The notes under the pieces are model-generated. The model made no database searches. It saw nothing but the letters and a program-made list of their open reading frames with translations, and had not been told where the DNA came from. From Anaerolineae bacterium (GTDB lineage Bacteria > Chloroflexota > Anaerolineae > Aggregatilineales > Phototrophicaceae), in NCBI GenBank assembly GCA_022822545.1, contig JAJEBE010000056.1, forward strand, positions 40,287 to 104,286: a stretch of 64,000 nucleotides of DNA, given 5' to 3'. Positions 17,101-26,112 of this stretch are shown piece by piece; within the stretch, counting starts at the first letter, position 1; every line of letters starts with the position of its first letter. Both the position numbers and the translations under genes were made by a program.

Positions 17101-17810
17101 GCTGCCAAAATTTGCCTGGCAAAGGTTTCTGGCCCGTCAATGACCGTTCCATGCAGCGGAATCCGCCGGTAGTCGCATCGCTGGTCCTTATAGGCGGCCA
17201 TTTCCCCGTCAAGCAAATTCTGACCCTGCGTGCACAGCCAGGGGGAGAAGATATCAAGTAGGTCTTCTATTGAAACTGTCCCGCAGTCAGCGACTTCCGA
17301 AATCGATGCGATTTCAGGCGCCGGCGCCCCGTTCTCGGCGAGCCATTTGTGGATATGGCAATTGCGCATCACGATGTCCGCGGCCAACTGGGCTAGAGGC
17401 GAATCCGCGGGATATGTACTTATATCTTTTAGATTCAGCGACTGTTCCAGCGTGCCTGTGCCGATCTTGCCATAAGCCTCGCGGATCTTGACCGCGCCGC
17501 TGGTAACTAAGGTATGCCATTCCGGCGAACTGGCTTGGATCAGATCAAAGGCGTATTTTACCCCTTTAATGAAAAGGTCTGAGCCTTCAATGATCACGCC
17601 ATCGACGGTCTCTTGCCTCGGTGAGAAGCACTGCCCAGCATTATCGTCGTATGTCCATTTGCCCATGACGAAGTCAAAGTCGAAGGTGCAATTCCAGCCG
17701 GCGAGACAGCAGTTGTCGATTTGTGTTGATGGTTCTGTCTGCGAGTCTTGCGCGGAAGCGACAGCGACGAAAAGAAGACTACAGATCACTATGATGAGGC
17801 GCTTAAACAT
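14118..17810 (-). CDS. Large secreted multidomain protein with three metallopeptidase-like units and Pro/Thr linkers
   Basis: A 1230-residue protein with signal peptide [20 protein letters not shown]. Order: Cys-rich [13 protein letters not shown] unit and domain (34-160), a related domain (212-380) with the zinc-binding HESCH at 295-299 and a possible glutamate ligand in [10 protein letters not shown], a second Cys-rich pair and domain (430-590), Fn3 (about 658-748), a Cys-containing domain (790-872), another (905-1001), a long TDTP/PPTNTP linker (1018-1132) and a final Fn3 (1135-1230). In units 1 and 3 the HESCH site is replaced by MRNCH and MTNCH, so only the middle unit could be a peptidase. 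The start at 17810 has AGGAG upstream. Probably exported and cell-surface or extracellular; substrate unknown. Confidence 0.8.
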   Translation of the reverse strand: MFKRLIIVICSLLFVAVASAQDSQTEPSTQIDNCCLAGWNCTFDFDFVMGKWTYDDNAGQCFSPRQETVDGVIIEGSDLFIKGVKYAFDLIQASSPEWHTLVTSGAVKIREAYGKIGTGTLEQSLNLKDISTYPADSPLAQLAADIVMRNCHIHKWLAENGAPAPEIASISEVADCGTVSIEDLLDIFSPWLCTQGQNLLDGEMAAYKDQRCDYRRIPLHGTVIDGPETFARQILAALNLLKDRAPQWYAYVVLGPTRILGGPSITGSRAHQGKISIAPSHANESTITLAGTLLHESCHINRVRHIAPGTTDPFDTVEGFSLEENICEVMRVGALKEVDPSRPPNPWLQAALDHYYSNGGAYDLQAAADRERELAVRLLATIMPGTTVSPATTPTPEPILTSEPTQTPGTAPTSEPTLTPETDDREIFGNCCNEGWDCQHDQEWMNGYLAYQNNECAGPPQVGSCCYAGWECSFDFDWIAGKWAYDDNDRQCSSPIQETVDGVIIEGSREFIDQVKGALELIKSKSSAWYTLAINGALKIREAWNYVDSRTLERSMSLRSIDDQSPRFTLDRVASSILMTNCHLYRWLPQAKVSYPDWQPLAEEALCDSATDAQLRDLLTGPPVTATDMPTNTPLPTDTPTPTDTPTATATDTPVPVPGQVSGLTVALSDGSVSLSWDAPADGDEVSGYRIWRRLPDMDEDEAKVLVDDTGSTATSYIDDSAVAGQTHIYRVQALGSSGEGEQSQPAQLLMPTNTPVPTDTPTATATDTPTATATETPTNTATPAPAPGCVNVGPGTYWQFPDSNFLTGAVDLHDSDQCDSTGESQQVGAGGYVFTSDGQSAAESLCLAGHGGSGAYQAQQQTFNLGLYACRLIPPTATDTPTATDTPTATAAPQQKQQLNVDAPAPTGSVSCENQVVNGAHQFTCAFTLHNSDATIRIVGWLDQDSVREPILGYRETTDGIYTSSIYPDECGRTILGQAIALDRRNNYLAEVDFTHELLCPTLTPAPPQQQQQVQPTDTPTAMPTDTATATGTSTPTATGTPTATATSTPTDTPIPPTDTPIPPTDTPIPPTNTPVPPTNTPVPPTNTPIPPTDTPIPPTNTPVPTNTPIPPTNTPVPTDTPIPPTNTPIPGPPGRASDLTASLSDSSVSLSWSAPADGGQVSGYRIWRRLPDKGQKQLAALVDNTGSASTSYVDNSAEVGQKHIYRVQALGPGGEGKRSKPAEIVIRQ
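14426..14690 (-). repeat. Coding minisatellite for the PPTDTPI linker
   Basis: A roughly 21-bp unit read as (P)PT(D/N)TP(I/V)P on the minus strand is repeated about 11 times with silent and Asp/Asn, Ile/Val changes. It lies inside the large secreted protein gene and should vary in copy number between strains, changing the length of the linker before the last Fn3 domain. Confidence 0.8.
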
Positions 17811-17872
17811 GATTTCTAGACTCCTGTATTTTGCTTCGTTTCGTTGCAACGATGGTCAAGCTGTAGATCAAA

Positions 17873-17983
17873 TCATTTCGCTAGTCGTCCAATGAACGGT
17901 TTATGCTGGTCCGGCGGCTGATCGATGTCAGTCCACATGACTTCGACCAGCGCTTCACCGATGGTGAGGATGTCGTGGGGCAT
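17873..17983 (-). pseudogene. Relic of a PfkB-family sugar kinase N-terminus
   Basis: The frame MPHDILTIGEALVEVMWTDI continues with DQPPDQHKPFIG and stops after 36 codons. This matches the opening of many bacterial 2-keto-3-deoxygluconate or fructokinase-like PfkB proteins (DxLTIGEALVE...GPF.G). The substrate and ATP-binding parts are absent. It is a degraded fragment beside the large secreted protein gene and is unlikely to encode a product. Confidence 0.5.
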
Positions 17984-18650
17984 TGTCCACGCTCCTGTCG
18001 TTACATCTGGGTACATGTGATCCGTCTCGCCAAAAGAGTCATAGTACAGACAGCCGCCCACCAGTGAAACCGGCGCTGACACCGCCAAAACAGCCCCCAA
18101 GGACGGCGGCATAATGATTTGAAATAGAGACGAACGCCGTCCGAAGCTCCTGAGGATATGTCCCGATTCACGTATGCCGTGCAGCCGGCCGCATGGGCGC
18201 CGGAATTGGCAGCGCCAGCAGAGCGGCGAAAAGCAGCAGCAACGCCAATACCGCCATCGACAGCAGCCAGGCGCGTACGCTGGCAAAGCCAATCCAACTG
18301 CGCCACGGATTCATTTGTCGCGTCGCTTTAACGCACATTGTATCGCTCCTCAAATTGCGCCCCGAGTTGGCAAAATCTTTCTGATTCACTTCTCGAGAAT
18401 CAGTCTCAGAAATGTAATATCAAATATTATCATCATCCTGATTGTACCTGATTCGATTCTGGAATTGCAAATTCGGTTGAACATCGGTGGCGGTCGGGGA
18501 GCGGCAACATCATGATTGGTAAGGGCGAGCCACCGGCGTCGGCCATGATCGTCTTCTATATCTTCATGCAGCGGCATATCGCCGCCGGTCTGACGGCGGG
18601 CTCAGTGCGGGGTTCGCGAATCTTGTCTCGTCGGGTGGTAGGGAATGCTC
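17984..18650. other. Intergenic region with no supported gene
   Basis: About 670 bp downstream of the sterol desaturase-like gene. It has a short minus-strand frame with one hydrophobic stretch (WLLSMAVLALLLLFAALLAL, coded near 18200-18275) but no ribosome site and no family likeness. A worn family A-like sequence, GGGCGAGCCACCGGCGTCG, lies at 18523-18541. It looks like decaying sequence continuous with the kinase relic. Confidence 0.5.
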
Positions 18651-18683
18651 TAAGAAAAGAAAACGCCCGATATTCGCGGGCGT
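18651..18683 (-). terminator. Intrinsic terminator of the sterol desaturase-like gene
   Basis: On the minus strand ACGCCCG pairs with CGGGCGT around a 7-base loop and is followed by TTTCTTTTCTTA. It lies 28 bp past the stop of the gene at 18711-19721, in the right orientation. Confidence 0.8.
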
Positions 18684-18710
18684 ACTTTGCAGTTGTTCTT
18701 GACTTGATTT

Positions 18711-19721
18711 CTAACTCCCGTGCATCGCCCGTCGCCTGGCCAACATCTTCTCCCGCGCCGCCGGGCTGCCATCGTAGTTGGTGCCGAAGATATGATCGAA
18801 GGGCACGGCCGGCTCGCCGTAATTGCACTCGAAGTAGCGATGATGCAAGGAATGCCAGTAGTTGGCGAAGGGGATCGACACGCCGTCTTTGATGACCATA
18901 TCCTCGAAGCCCCCATGCCCCACGATTGAGCCGAAGGTGACGAATTGACCCTGGAAGATCATGTTCAAGGGATGGGCGCCGATGAGCGGATGGATCAGCA
19001 TGCTGGCGTACATGAATACGTGTTCGATCGGGTGCATCGACACGCCCGACCAGGGACCGACGTCAATGTTCTTGTGATGCACATAATGCGCGACCTTGTA
19101 AAGAAAGCGGGTGTGCAGAAGGCGGTGCGCCCAATAGAAATAGAAGTTGTACCAGAGAGGGGCGAGCAAGAGAATCAAGGCAAAACTGACCGGCTGCTCC
19201 CGCGGGTCAATATAGGCGATATGGCCATTGGCGTAGGCATAGAGCATCAGGACCTCGAAGGCGGTCCAGACCGTGCCGGCGCCGGCGACGCTCCAGAAGA
19301 CATTATCGCGGACCTGGTCGTTCCAGAGGAACTTCTTGCTCTTGCTCATCCATTTGGTCGACCACTTGTATTGATAGCCCTGGGCCTTCCGCCCCCACAA
19401 GCGAACATGCAAGACGGTCGCCAGGCCGATCAGCATAAGTTGGTTGCGGAGAAATATTTCGAGGATCCAGCCGGCGCGTAATTCGGTCATTCGCGTCAGC
19501 TCCGGCGTGAGGTATAGCCAGGTCAATATCGTCACTGCAATGTAGATGATGGTGAAAGGCCAGAGATATGCTTTTAGCCATTTCGCGATTTTCACCGGCT
19601 TCGGCGGCCAGGAGAATACCGGGTTCGGCAGGCCGATATCTTTGTCCGGTCGCCAATAGCCGCGTTCGTCGCGCGGCATGCCGTCAACAAGTCCATCTCT
19701 TTCAACGCTTATATTCGCCAT
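18711..19721 (-). CDS. Sterol desaturase / fatty acid hydroxylase superfamily protein
   Basis: A 336-residue integral membrane di-iron oxygenase. Hydrophobic segments lie around 52-71, 88-106, 141-165 and 178-196. The histidine clusters are HRLLH at 199-203, HYVHH at 212-216, HPIEH at 230-234 and HSLHH at 290-294. Family members hydroxylate or desaturate lipids, carotenoids or sterol-like compounds at the membrane. The substrate is not evident. GAGG lies 9 bases before the ATG and a terminator follows, so it is probably a single-gene unit. Confidence 0.85.
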   Translation of the reverse strand: MANISVERDGLVDGMPRDERGYWRPDKDIGLPNPVFSWPPKPVKIAKWLKAYLWPFTIIYIAVTILTWLYLTPELTRMTELRAGWILEIFLRNQLMLIGLATVLHVRLWGRKAQGYQYKWSTKWMSKSKKFLWNDQVRDNVFWSVAGAGTVWTAFEVLMLYAYANGHIAYIDPREQPVSFALILLLAPLWYNFYFYWAHRLLHTRFLYKVAHYVHHKNIDVGPWSGVSMHPIEHVFMYASMLIHPLIGAHPLNMIFQGQFVTFGSIVGHGGFEDMVIKDGVSIPFANYWHSLHHRYFECNYGEPAVPFDHIFGTNYDGSPAAREKMLARRRAMHGS

Positions 19722-20215
19722 CGCAATCTGCCTCTATACGTTTCAAGAACTATTTTATTCTTGGAGTATAGGTTGGAAGAGGCGGCGTCGCCAAAAATCC
19801 GAGGTCAAGCAGCCGGGCAATCGCATCGAAATTGACATCCGCCGCGAAGACAGCATTCAAACTCAATTTCGCTAAACCAACGATCTGTAGGGGCGACATA
19901 CCATGTCGCCCGAAACCACAAGTCGCAGCGGCAGCACGCGACCGACGGTCAGTGTCGGCGCGACTCTGCCAGACGCCCGAAATCGCTTTTCGGCAATCTC
20001 CAAAAACTGCGAACATCCGTTCTTTCCTTCTGCTCGAAATCATGATACACTCCCTCTATGGATCAATTTTCGCAGCCTCTCAATCGCGGCGCCCAACTCA
20101 TGCCCGCTGCCGATTCCCCCCCTCGATGCCGGCTCTTGCGCCGCTGCGTTGGCATACCAAAATCATACCGGCCGCCCCCGGTGTTTTCTCCGTTTCGGTC
20201 AGAAAACCGCGTCTA
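19722..20215. other. Intergenic region with a reversed family A repeat and no gene
   Basis: No coding frame here has a plausible start or family likeness. The only clear feature is a minus-oriented family A hairpin at 19886-19911 (TGTAG, then GGGCGACAT ACC ATGTCGCCC), with a perfect 9-bp stem and the variable triplet CAT/ATG. Confidence 0.6.
19886..19911 (-). repeat. Family A hairpin repeat, reverse orientation
   Basis: TGTAG precedes GGGCGACAT ACC ATGTCGCCC, so this is the reverse orientation of most copies. The stem is perfectly paired with its own version of the variable triplet. Confidence 0.85.
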
Positions 20216-20263
20216 TTGTCCGAAAAATATTTTTCTTTGTCCGACTTTGTCCGTTTTGGACAA
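20216..20263 (+). promoter_or_regulatory. Cluster of TTGTCCG sites, candidate operator
   Basis: TTGTCCG occurs at 20216-20222, 20237-20243 and 20247-20253, spaced 21 and 10 bp apart (two and one helical turns). The last also forms TTGTCC-gtttt-GGACAA at 20247-20263. A reverse-oriented relative of this arrangement lies at 50085-50124. It is about 200 bp upstream of the third binding-protein gene. The regulator is unknown. Confidence 0.45.
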
Positions 20264-20380
20264 TGAACAAATTGAAAACAAACACTTTCTGGGAGTGGCT
20301 GCCTGCTGACTGCATGATAACTTCTCTGGCAAATATTAAACTCTGTGCCGGGGGTCAGTGTCTACCCGCCCCTCGCTGTT

Positions 20381-20415
20381 CTCGGCGCTAAGAAATAATT
20401 TGATGCGATTGCCCT
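20381..20415 (+). repeat. Tail of a family B element
   Basis: CTCGGCGCTAAGAAATAATTTG followed by ATGCGATTGCC matches the tail regions at about 11638-11660 and 30645-30680. The paired CACAGAG arms are absent. It ends about 50 bp before the third binding-protein ATG. Confidence 0.55.
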
Positions 20416-20464
20416 GGGTCAAGCGGGTATCTACAAGAGATCAAAAGCATGGAGGAGAAAACTG

Positions 20465-21553
20465 ATGATGCGACTTTGTTTCTTGCTTGTTCTGCTGCTT
20501 CTGCTTGCGGGGGCCGCCGCCAGTGCGGACGATGAACTCGCGCCGATTCGCATCCAACTGCAATGGGTGCCGCAGGCGCAATTCGCCGGCTTCTACGCGG
20601 CGCGGGACATGGGCTTTTTTCGTGACGAGGGGCTGGATGTCAGCATCCTCGAAAGCACGGGCGATATCTTGCCTGCTGAAGCTGTGATGGACGGGGATGC
20701 CGAATTCGGAGTGACCTGGACGCCGAAAGTCCTGCAAGCCAATGAAGCGGGCGCGGACCTGGTCAACATCGCGCAGATATTCCAGCGCAGCGGGACGGTG
20801 CTGGTCTCCTTCGCCGAAGCGGAAATCGAGACGCTGACCGACTTGGTCCTCAAGACGCTCGGCTATTGGCCTGACGGGAATGAATTCGAATTGTACGCCA
20901 TGACTTTCCGCATGGGTTCCGATCCATACAGCGGCGAGCATCTCAGGCTTGTTGAGCAGCCTTTCAATCTCGAACCCCTGCTGAAGGGCGAGATTGAGGC
21001 CGGGCAGGCCTTGATCTACAACTGGTATGGACGACTGCTGGGGGAGGTGAATCCAGCGACCGGGGAGTTGTACCGGGAAGCGGATCTCAACGTGATTGAC
21101 ATGAACGATATCGGCGTGGCGATGCTGCAAGATCATATCATCGTCCGCGCCGATTGGCTGAGGGAGGCGGGCAATGAAGCCATCGCTCTGGCGCTGCTCC
21201 GGGCGTCCTTGCGCGCCTGGGTCCACTGTCGCGATAAAGCCGATGACTGCGTGCGCATCCTGCGCGAGATCGACCCATCGCTGGGCGAGAGCCATCAGCG
21301 TTGGCAGATGAACGAGGTCAACAAGCTGATCTGGCCGTCGCCGGCCGGCATCGGCGTGATGGATGAAGGTTTGTGGCGGCAGACGGTCGAGTGGATGCTT
21401 GAAATAGGCGCGCTCGGTGAAGAACCGGCCGAAGGCGCCTACCGCGACGACCTGGTGAAGCAGGCGCTCGAATCGCTGGAGGCGGAGGGCCTGGATATGG
21501 CTGGCGAAGACTGGCGGCCGGCGGAAGTAATTGTGCGAGCGGGCGGTCAATAA
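20465..21553 (+). CDS. NMT1/THI5-like ABC substrate-binding protein, copy 3
   Basis: A 362-residue exported binding protein. Signal peptide MMRLCFLLVLLLLLAGAAASA is followed by LQWVPQAQFAGFYAARDMG and DEGLDVSILES, the same hallmarks as the two copies at 11759 and 12936 but more diverged. It has GGAGGAG upstream and no permease or ATPase beside it. It may deliver another ligand to the importer at 8131-11509. It is followed by a PfkB-family kinase 13 bp later, which suggests a ligand with a kinase-processed sugar, such as a nucleoside. That is inference. Confidence 0.85.
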   Translation: MMRLCFLLVLLLLLAGAAASADDELAPIRIQLQWVPQAQFAGFYAARDMGFFRDEGLDVSILESTGDILPAEAVMDGDAEFGVTWTPKVLQANEAGADLVNIAQIFQRSGTVLVSFAEAEIETLTDLVLKTLGYWPDGNEFELYAMTFRMGSDPYSGEHLRLVEQPFNLEPLLKGEIEAGQALIYNWYGRLLGEVNPATGELYREADLNVIDMNDIGVAMLQDHIIVRADWLREAGNEAIALALLRASLRAWVHCRDKADDCVRILREIDPSLGESHQRWQMNEVNKLIWPSPAGIGVMDEGLWRQTVEWMLEIGALGEEPAEGAYRDDLVKQALESLEAEGLDMAGEDWRPAEVIVRAGGQ

Positions 21554-21566
21554 GGAGGCGCTGCGA

Positions 21567-22481
21567 ATGACCAGGATATTCGTTGTCGGCAGCTACGTCC
21601 AAGGGCTGACCATCCGCGTGCCGCGCATGCCGGTGTTGGGCGAAAATGTCGTTGGGGATTCCTTCGATATTGGTCCCGGCGGGAAAGGCAGCAATCAAGC
21701 CATCGCCGCCGCCCGCCTCGGCGCGGATGTGCAACTGCTGGCCTGCCTCGGTGATGACATCTTCGGCGATTTGGCTCTGCAAATCTACGCCGAGGAAGGC
21801 ATGAGCACAGATCACATTCATCGCTTGGCGAATATCAACAGCGGCGTCGGTTTTATCAACATCCTGCCCGATGGTGAAAACTGGATAACGGTGGATATGG
21901 GCGCCAACATGCGCATGACGCCGGCTCAGGTGGGCGAGCGCGCCGGGATTATCGCCCAGAGCGATATCCTCATGACCCAATTTGAAGTTCCGCCGGAGAC
22001 GGTCGCGGCGGCTCTGGCAGCGGGCAAGGCGGGCGGAGCATTGACGATCTTGAATCCGGCGCCGGCACGCCCGGCCGATCCCGACCTGCTGGCTTCGGTT
22101 GATATCCTGACCCCTAACGCGATAGAGGCGCGGATACTGCTGGGCCTGCCGCCGGACGCCGCTATCGACGAGGGCGACCTGGGGCGGGAGTTGCTCGCAT
22201 ACGGCGTCGGCAGCGTCGTCATCACGCAAGGCGAACGAGGCGCGCTCATCGTCAAGCAGTCCGGCGCGCGGCAGATACCCGCTGTGCCCATCCAGGCGGT
22301 GGATGTCACCGGCGCCGGCGACAGCTTCAACGCCGCCCTGGCGGTCAGCCTGGGTGAAGGCCTGGACCTGGACGATGCCGTGGGTGTGGCGGTCCGCGCG
22401 GGGGCTTATGCGGCGACGCGCCTCGGCGTTATCGCTGGCTTGCCGACCCGGGCGCAGTTGGATGCCTTTTTCAGCACTTAG
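21567..22481 (+). CDS. PfkB-family carbohydrate/nucleoside kinase, ribokinase-like
   Basis: A 304-residue cytosolic kinase. The N-terminal PfkB motif is GPGGKGSNQAIAAARLGA at 37-54 and the C-terminal motif DVTGAGDSFNAAL holds the catalytic aspartate. GGAGG precedes the ATG at 21567. Ribokinase phosphorylates ribose, and close relatives act on nucleosides. It probably shares a transcript with the upstream binding-protein gene, and its stop overlaps the convergent DeoR gene by 4 bp. Together they suggest uptake and phosphorylation of a nucleoside or ribose derivative. Confidence 0.85.
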   Translation: MTRIFVVGSYVQGLTIRVPRMPVLGENVVGDSFDIGPGGKGSNQAIAAARLGADVQLLACLGDDIFGDLALQIYAEEGMSTDHIHRLANINSGVGFINILPDGENWITVDMGANMRMTPAQVGERAGIIAQSDILMTQFEVPPETVAAALAAGKAGGALTILNPAPARPADPDLLASVDILTPNAIEARILLGLPPDAAIDEGDLGRELLAYGVGSVVITQGERGALIVKQSGARQIPAVPIQAVDVTGAGDSFNAALAVSLGEGLDLDDAVGVAVRAGAYAATRLGVIAGLPTRAQLDAFFST

Positions 22482-23269
22482 TCAATCGAAGTCAAGGGCG
22501 CGATATGCAGGTCAATGCCGGCGTCAAGGATGTCTTTGCGCATGGCGTCCGAGATGCCTTCGTCCGTGACCAGAGTCTTGATCTCTTCGGTCGCCAGCAC
22601 TTGCACCATGGCGGTTTTGCCCAGCTTGCTCGAATCGAGCAGGACGATGCTGCTATCGGCAGAGCGTATCATCGCTTTCTTAACCGCTGTATCAAGCAGT
22701 TGGGAATCGGCCAGCCCGGTCCCTATCGAGAAGCTGATGCCGGAGATAAAAGCCACCCGCGCGAAAAAATCGTCGAAGAAGCGTTCGGCCGTCGGGCCTA
22801 CGAATGATTGCGCGACCGAGCTCAATAGCCCGCCCGTGCCCAAAATGTCGCTGTTGGGCAGGTGGCGAAACAGGGATTCTATCGTTCGGGCGCTGTTGGT
22901 GGCCGCGGTCAGATTGGCCCGGTCGCGCAAGAAGGGCAGGATGGCGCGGACCGTCGTGCCGGAATCGAGAAAAAGCACATCGCCATCATCGACGAAATGC
23001 GTCGCCACATAGCGGCCGATGGCGCGCTTCTCGGCGGCGTGGATAGTCGCTCGTTTGATGTGATGCGATGTGTTTTGTTGGAAGGCATCGCCATCATAGA
23101 CCGCGCCGCCATGCGACATCGTGATATAACCGCCCCGCTGAAGTATCCGCAAGTCGCGGCGGATGGTCATTGTGGAGACGTCATAGCGCGCGCTGAGGTC
23201 CGCGATTGTGCCGCTGCCGATCTGGGCCAGGTGGTTGAGAATGGCGCGGCGTCTTGCTTCTGGCAACAT
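22478..23269 (-). CDS. DeoR/GlpR-family transcriptional regulator
   Basis: A 263-residue repressor. It begins MLPEARRRAILNHLAQIGSG, with the winged helix continuing VSTMTIRRDLRILQRGGYI (recognition helix STMTIRRDL). The effector-binding DeoRC domain has LFLDSGTTVRAILPFL and ends with the IDLHIAPL tail. Family members sense phosphorylated sugars. The best targets are the convergent kinase operon and the alcohol dehydrogenase/SDR genes just upstream on the same strand. GAGGAG lies before the ATG. Confidence 0.88.
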   Translation of the reverse strand: MLPEARRRAILNHLAQIGSGTIADLSARYDVSTMTIRRDLRILQRGGYITMSHGGAVYDGDAFQQNTSHHIKRATIHAAEKRAIGRYVATHFVDDGDVLFLDSGTTVRAILPFLRDRANLTAATNSARTIESLFRHLPNSDILGTGGLLSSVAQSFVGPTAERFFDDFFARVAFISGISFSIGTGLADSQLLDTAVKKAMIRSADSSIVLLDSSKLGKTAMVQVLATEEIKTLVTDEGISDAMRKDILDAGIDLHIAPLTSID

Positions 23270-23389
23270 TCTTATTTCTCCTCTCCCGGGATACCCTGCG
23301 TCCCGGGGCTAATCTATTGGCGCGCATTCAGCGCGGTGATTCTTGCGGCGCTTTTGCTTTCTTTCGCGCATGGACATGTGGATATCGCT

Positions 23390-25078
23390 TCAATCCAGAA
23401 CCTCGCGGAATAGCGCTTCTTCGGCCGCTTTTGTCCAACTGCCCTCCGCGCCAAGCGACTGCCGCACTGTCGGGAAACGCTGGCTCAGCGCGGCAATGCT
23501 GGTTAGCGGCAAGCCGGCTAAAGCGGGATATAAGATGATTTTCCCGGAATAACGGCGCTCGTTCACCGCGTGAATGGCTTCTTTTGCCGCGTCCAAACCA
23601 GCCACTGCGCTGATGATGCCGGCCGGCGCGATTTGCCCGGCGGCCGCTTTCTGCAGTACGCGCGCCTGGTCGGCCAACGAGGAGCCGCTCGTGCCAATGA
23701 TTTGACAGCCATCGCTGATGAGACGGTCGATATCGACGGCGATGGCATTGCCGGGCGGCAAGCCCGCGAAGAGGTTGATGACCCCGCCGGCTTTCAGCAG
23801 AGCGGGCAAGCGCTCCGTCTCGGCTAAAGAAGGAAATATCATCAGGATGTCATCGCAGCCGCCCAACTCGTTCACCAGCGCTTCCAGCCGCCCCGGCGCC
23901 TGGCGCGGGCTCAGCGCGATCAAGCGGATGCCTCGCTCGGCCGCCAAGTCGGCGTAACGTTCTTCGCAGGCGCGCAAGCGTTTCAGACCGCGATTGGTCA
24001 CGATAATGACGCTTGGTCCCTCCGGCATGGTGAGAGCGCGTTGCAGGTGCATCTGCCCCATCGGCCCGCCGCCACCGTGGATCAGGAGCGTACCGCGTCG
24101 CGCCAGCTCACTGCGGTTCTGCTCGGCGCTGTAGGCGGCCGCGATTGATTGATCGGATGTGCCCATGATAGCGATGAAGTCGTAATGGATGCGGCTGATG
24201 TCGATTTCGGCAGCGCCGACAGAGCCGCGGGCGCCGATGCTCAGCGTGCCACGCTGGTTCAATGCGCGCTGCGCCGATACAAGCTGCTCGGCTTCCGGCT
24301 CCAGCAGAATAATGTCGTCGATGCCGCCGTCGCCATACTCCTGCGCGACTTGCTCCGCCGTCATGCCGTCGGCCCATACGATGCGCTGGGCGCGCGCCCG
24401 CAACTGCGCCTTTGTCTTTTCGCTGAGGTCGCTCGCGATCACGAGGCGGGCTTCCAGGTCGAAATCGAGCTCAAACCAGTCGCTGCCTCCGTTGATCCAG
24501 AGTAGGCCGCCCGGCAATGGGCGGGTGCGGCGGAAAGGGCGGTAGGCGGCATCGACGCAAGCCCAGGGCTCGCTGAGCGCCACATCGGCGTAAGAGAGCG
24601 CATCAGCGACCGGCAGCACATAAGCGCCGTCATCGCCCTGCAAGATCTCTGCGCCTAGCTCCATATACTGCGTCATGCCGCCGGGGAGGATCATGCCGAT
24701 GGCGCTGCGCTTCGATTGATAATAGACATCGGGTTGTACGCCGAGCCGCTGCCCGACCTGATATTGCCCTTTGAGACGGTCGCCCACACGGACAACCGTC
24801 AGCGCCAGTTCATGCCCCATGCGCGCCGGGTTGGCCGCCAGGTCGCGCCCGCGGAAGAGGGGATATTCATCGCCCAGCCGGATCATCTTGGCATCGGAGG
24901 CGCAAATGCCTATCGCATCGACCCGCGCCAGCAGTTGATCGGCGCCGGCGCTCGGCGTGTCTTCAATTATGGGGGCGTCATCGCGTCCGAAATTCTCCAT
25001 GCCCGCGCCGAAGAGAACCCAGGAGCGCATCGTCTCCGGTATCGATCCTTCGCCCTTGCGGTAGTGATCCAGGCTCAT
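23390..25078 (-). CDS. Zinc-dependent alcohol dehydrogenase-like protein, enlarged
   Basis: A 562-residue medium-chain dehydrogenase/reductase, longer than the usual 340-400. The GroES-like catalytic part holds AIGICASDAKMIRLGDEYP and GHELALTVVRVGDRLKGQ. A first cofactor-like region sits near 200-300, then LLIHGGGGPMGQMHLQRAL and a second region. The architecture resembles L-sorbose-1-phosphate reductase (SorE)-type proteins, so a sugar phosphate or polyol is a reasonable substrate. The ATG at 25078 is 9 bases after the SDR stop; an in-frame TTG at 25093 is an alternative start. Confidence 0.7.
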   Translation of the reverse strand: MSLDHYRKGEGSIPETMRSWVLFGAGMENFGRDDAPIIEDTPSAGADQLLARVDAIGICASDAKMIRLGDEYPLFRGRDLAANPARMGHELALTVVRVGDRLKGQYQVGQRLGVQPDVYYQSKRSAIGMILPGGMTQYMELGAEILQGDDGAYVLPVADALSYADVALSEPWACVDAAYRPFRRTRPLPGGLLWINGGSDWFELDFDLEARLVIASDLSEKTKAQLRARAQRIVWADGMTAEQVAQEYGDGGIDDIILLEPEAEQLVSAQRALNQRGTLSIGARGSVGAAEIDISRIHYDFIAIMGTSDQSIAAAYSAEQNRSELARRGTLLIHGGGGPMGQMHLQRALTMPEGPSVIIVTNRGLKRLRACEERYADLAAERGIRLIALSPRQAPGRLEALVNELGGCDDILMIFPSLAETERLPALLKAGGVINLFAGLPPGNAIAVDIDRLISDGCQIIGTSGSSLADQARVLQKAAAGQIAPAGIISAVAGLDAAKEAIHAVNERRYSGKIILYPALAGLPLTSIAALSQRFPTVRQSLGAEGSWTKAAEEALFREVLD

Positions 25079-25089
25079 GCTCGGTCCAT

Positions 25090-25872
25090 TCAAGAGGATG
25101 CCATCACGCCGCCATCAACGGCGATGGCCTGGCCGGTGATGATACGGGCTTCGTCGGATACCAGAAATCGCGCCAGGGCGTTCAGGTCCTCGATCGTCGT
25201 CATCTCGCCCATGGGGATGCGCGAGCGCCGTTCTTTGAGATATTCGTCCAGCGTTATGCCCCGCGTTTCCGCCAGCGCTTCGGCGTATTCCAATTGCAGC
25301 GGGGTCGGCGTCACACCGGGGCAAATGGCGTTGACCGTCACGCCATAGGGCGCCATCACGAGGGCCAGACATTTGCTGAACATCAGAACGCCGGCTTTGC
25401 TGACGCGGTAGGGGATGACATGCTCGGCAACCCGAACACCATTATAAGAAGCGGTGATGATGATGCGTCCGCGCCGCTGCCGCTTCATCTGCTCCGCCAC
25501 CAGTTGGGAAATCAGGGCGACTCCCTTGACGTTTATGCCCAGCAGGGCATCCCAATCGCTCGGCTCAATCGACCAGAAGTCGGCCGGCCCGACGACGCCG
25601 GCATTAGCGAAGAGCGCGTCAATCCGCCCGTAACGCGCCAGCAATTCATCCACGAGCGCGGCCGCGGCCGCACTATCGCGGACATCAAATTGCCGGGACA
25701 GGGCAGTGCCGCTGCCGGCTCTGATCTCCTCCGCCACTGATTCCGCGCTATCTTCATTGACATCACTGACAATCACGATATGATTGAGCTTAGCCATTTC
25801 CAGCGCGAAGCCGCGACCGATACCGCTGCCGCCGCCGGTGATCAGGGCGACACTCGCGTCCGCTGTTGCCAT
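25090..25872 (-). CDS. Short-chain dehydrogenase/reductase (SDR)
   Basis: A 260-residue NAD(P)-dependent oxidoreductase. Landmarks are TGGGSGIGRG at 12-21, NAG at 90-92, catalytic Ser142, Tyr155 and Lys159 (PYRVSKAG) and PG at the expected place. Asp37 after the second strand (VIVSDVNE) favours NAD over NADP. AGGAAGGAA precedes the ATG at 25872; upstream ATGs in the same frame have none. With the alcohol dehydrogenase just downstream it probably forms a polyol or sugar-alcohol oxidation pair under the nearby DeoR regulator. Exact substrate unknown. Confidence 0.88.
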   Translation of the reverse strand: MATADASVALITGGGSGIGRGFALEMAKLNHIVIVSDVNEDSAESVAEEIRAGSGTALSRQFDVRDSAAAAALVDELLARYGRIDALFANAGVVGPADFWSIEPSDWDALLGINVKGVALISQLVAEQMKRQRRGRIIITASYNGVRVAEHVIPYRVSKAGVLMFSKCLALVMAPYGVTVNAICPGVTPTPLQLEYAEALAETRGITLDEYLKERRSRIPMGEMTTIEDLNALARFLVSDEARIITGQAIAVDGGVMASS

Positions 25873-25902
25873 TTTCCTTCCTGCGCCCATCCCCATCGAG
25901 AT

Positions 25903-25932
25903 TCGTAAATTTACGACAATATATGTTATAAT
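25903..25932. promoter_or_regulatory. Palindrome TCGTAAATTTACGA and TATAAT upstream of the SDR gene
   Basis: A perfect 14-bp palindrome (25903-25916) begins 31 bp upstream of the SDR ATG, and TATAAT (plus strand) lies at 25927-25932. Its position suits an operator for the SDR/alcohol dehydrogenase unit. The binding protein is unknown; the nearby DeoR protein is a candidate. Confidence 0.4.
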
Positions 25933-26003
25933 ACGTCAGGATCCATTTTGCAAGGAGATGTTCTTCGGAGAGTGGTGAATCTGTGGATATATTGAATGTT
26001 TTC

Positions 26004-26023
26004 ACCACAAAGGGCGCAAAGAG
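26004..26023 (+). repeat. Family B element, single arm only
   Basis: ACCACAAAGGGCGCAAAGAG matches the left arm of the family B elements, but no right arm follows. It lies in the 240-bp gap between the SDR and methyltransferase-like genes. Confidence 0.45.
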
Positions 26024-26112
26024 ATTTATATTACGGTCGCGATGCGTTTTGAGTCTGGCGGCGAATTTTCTGGAATTGCGGCTTGAATGAAGACAGATAA
26101 AAAGGATTAGGC

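Noticed and set aside
18168..18389. Short minus-strand frame with one hydrophobic segment
   Set aside because: No ribosome site, no family likeness, and it lies in a region that already contains a gene relic.
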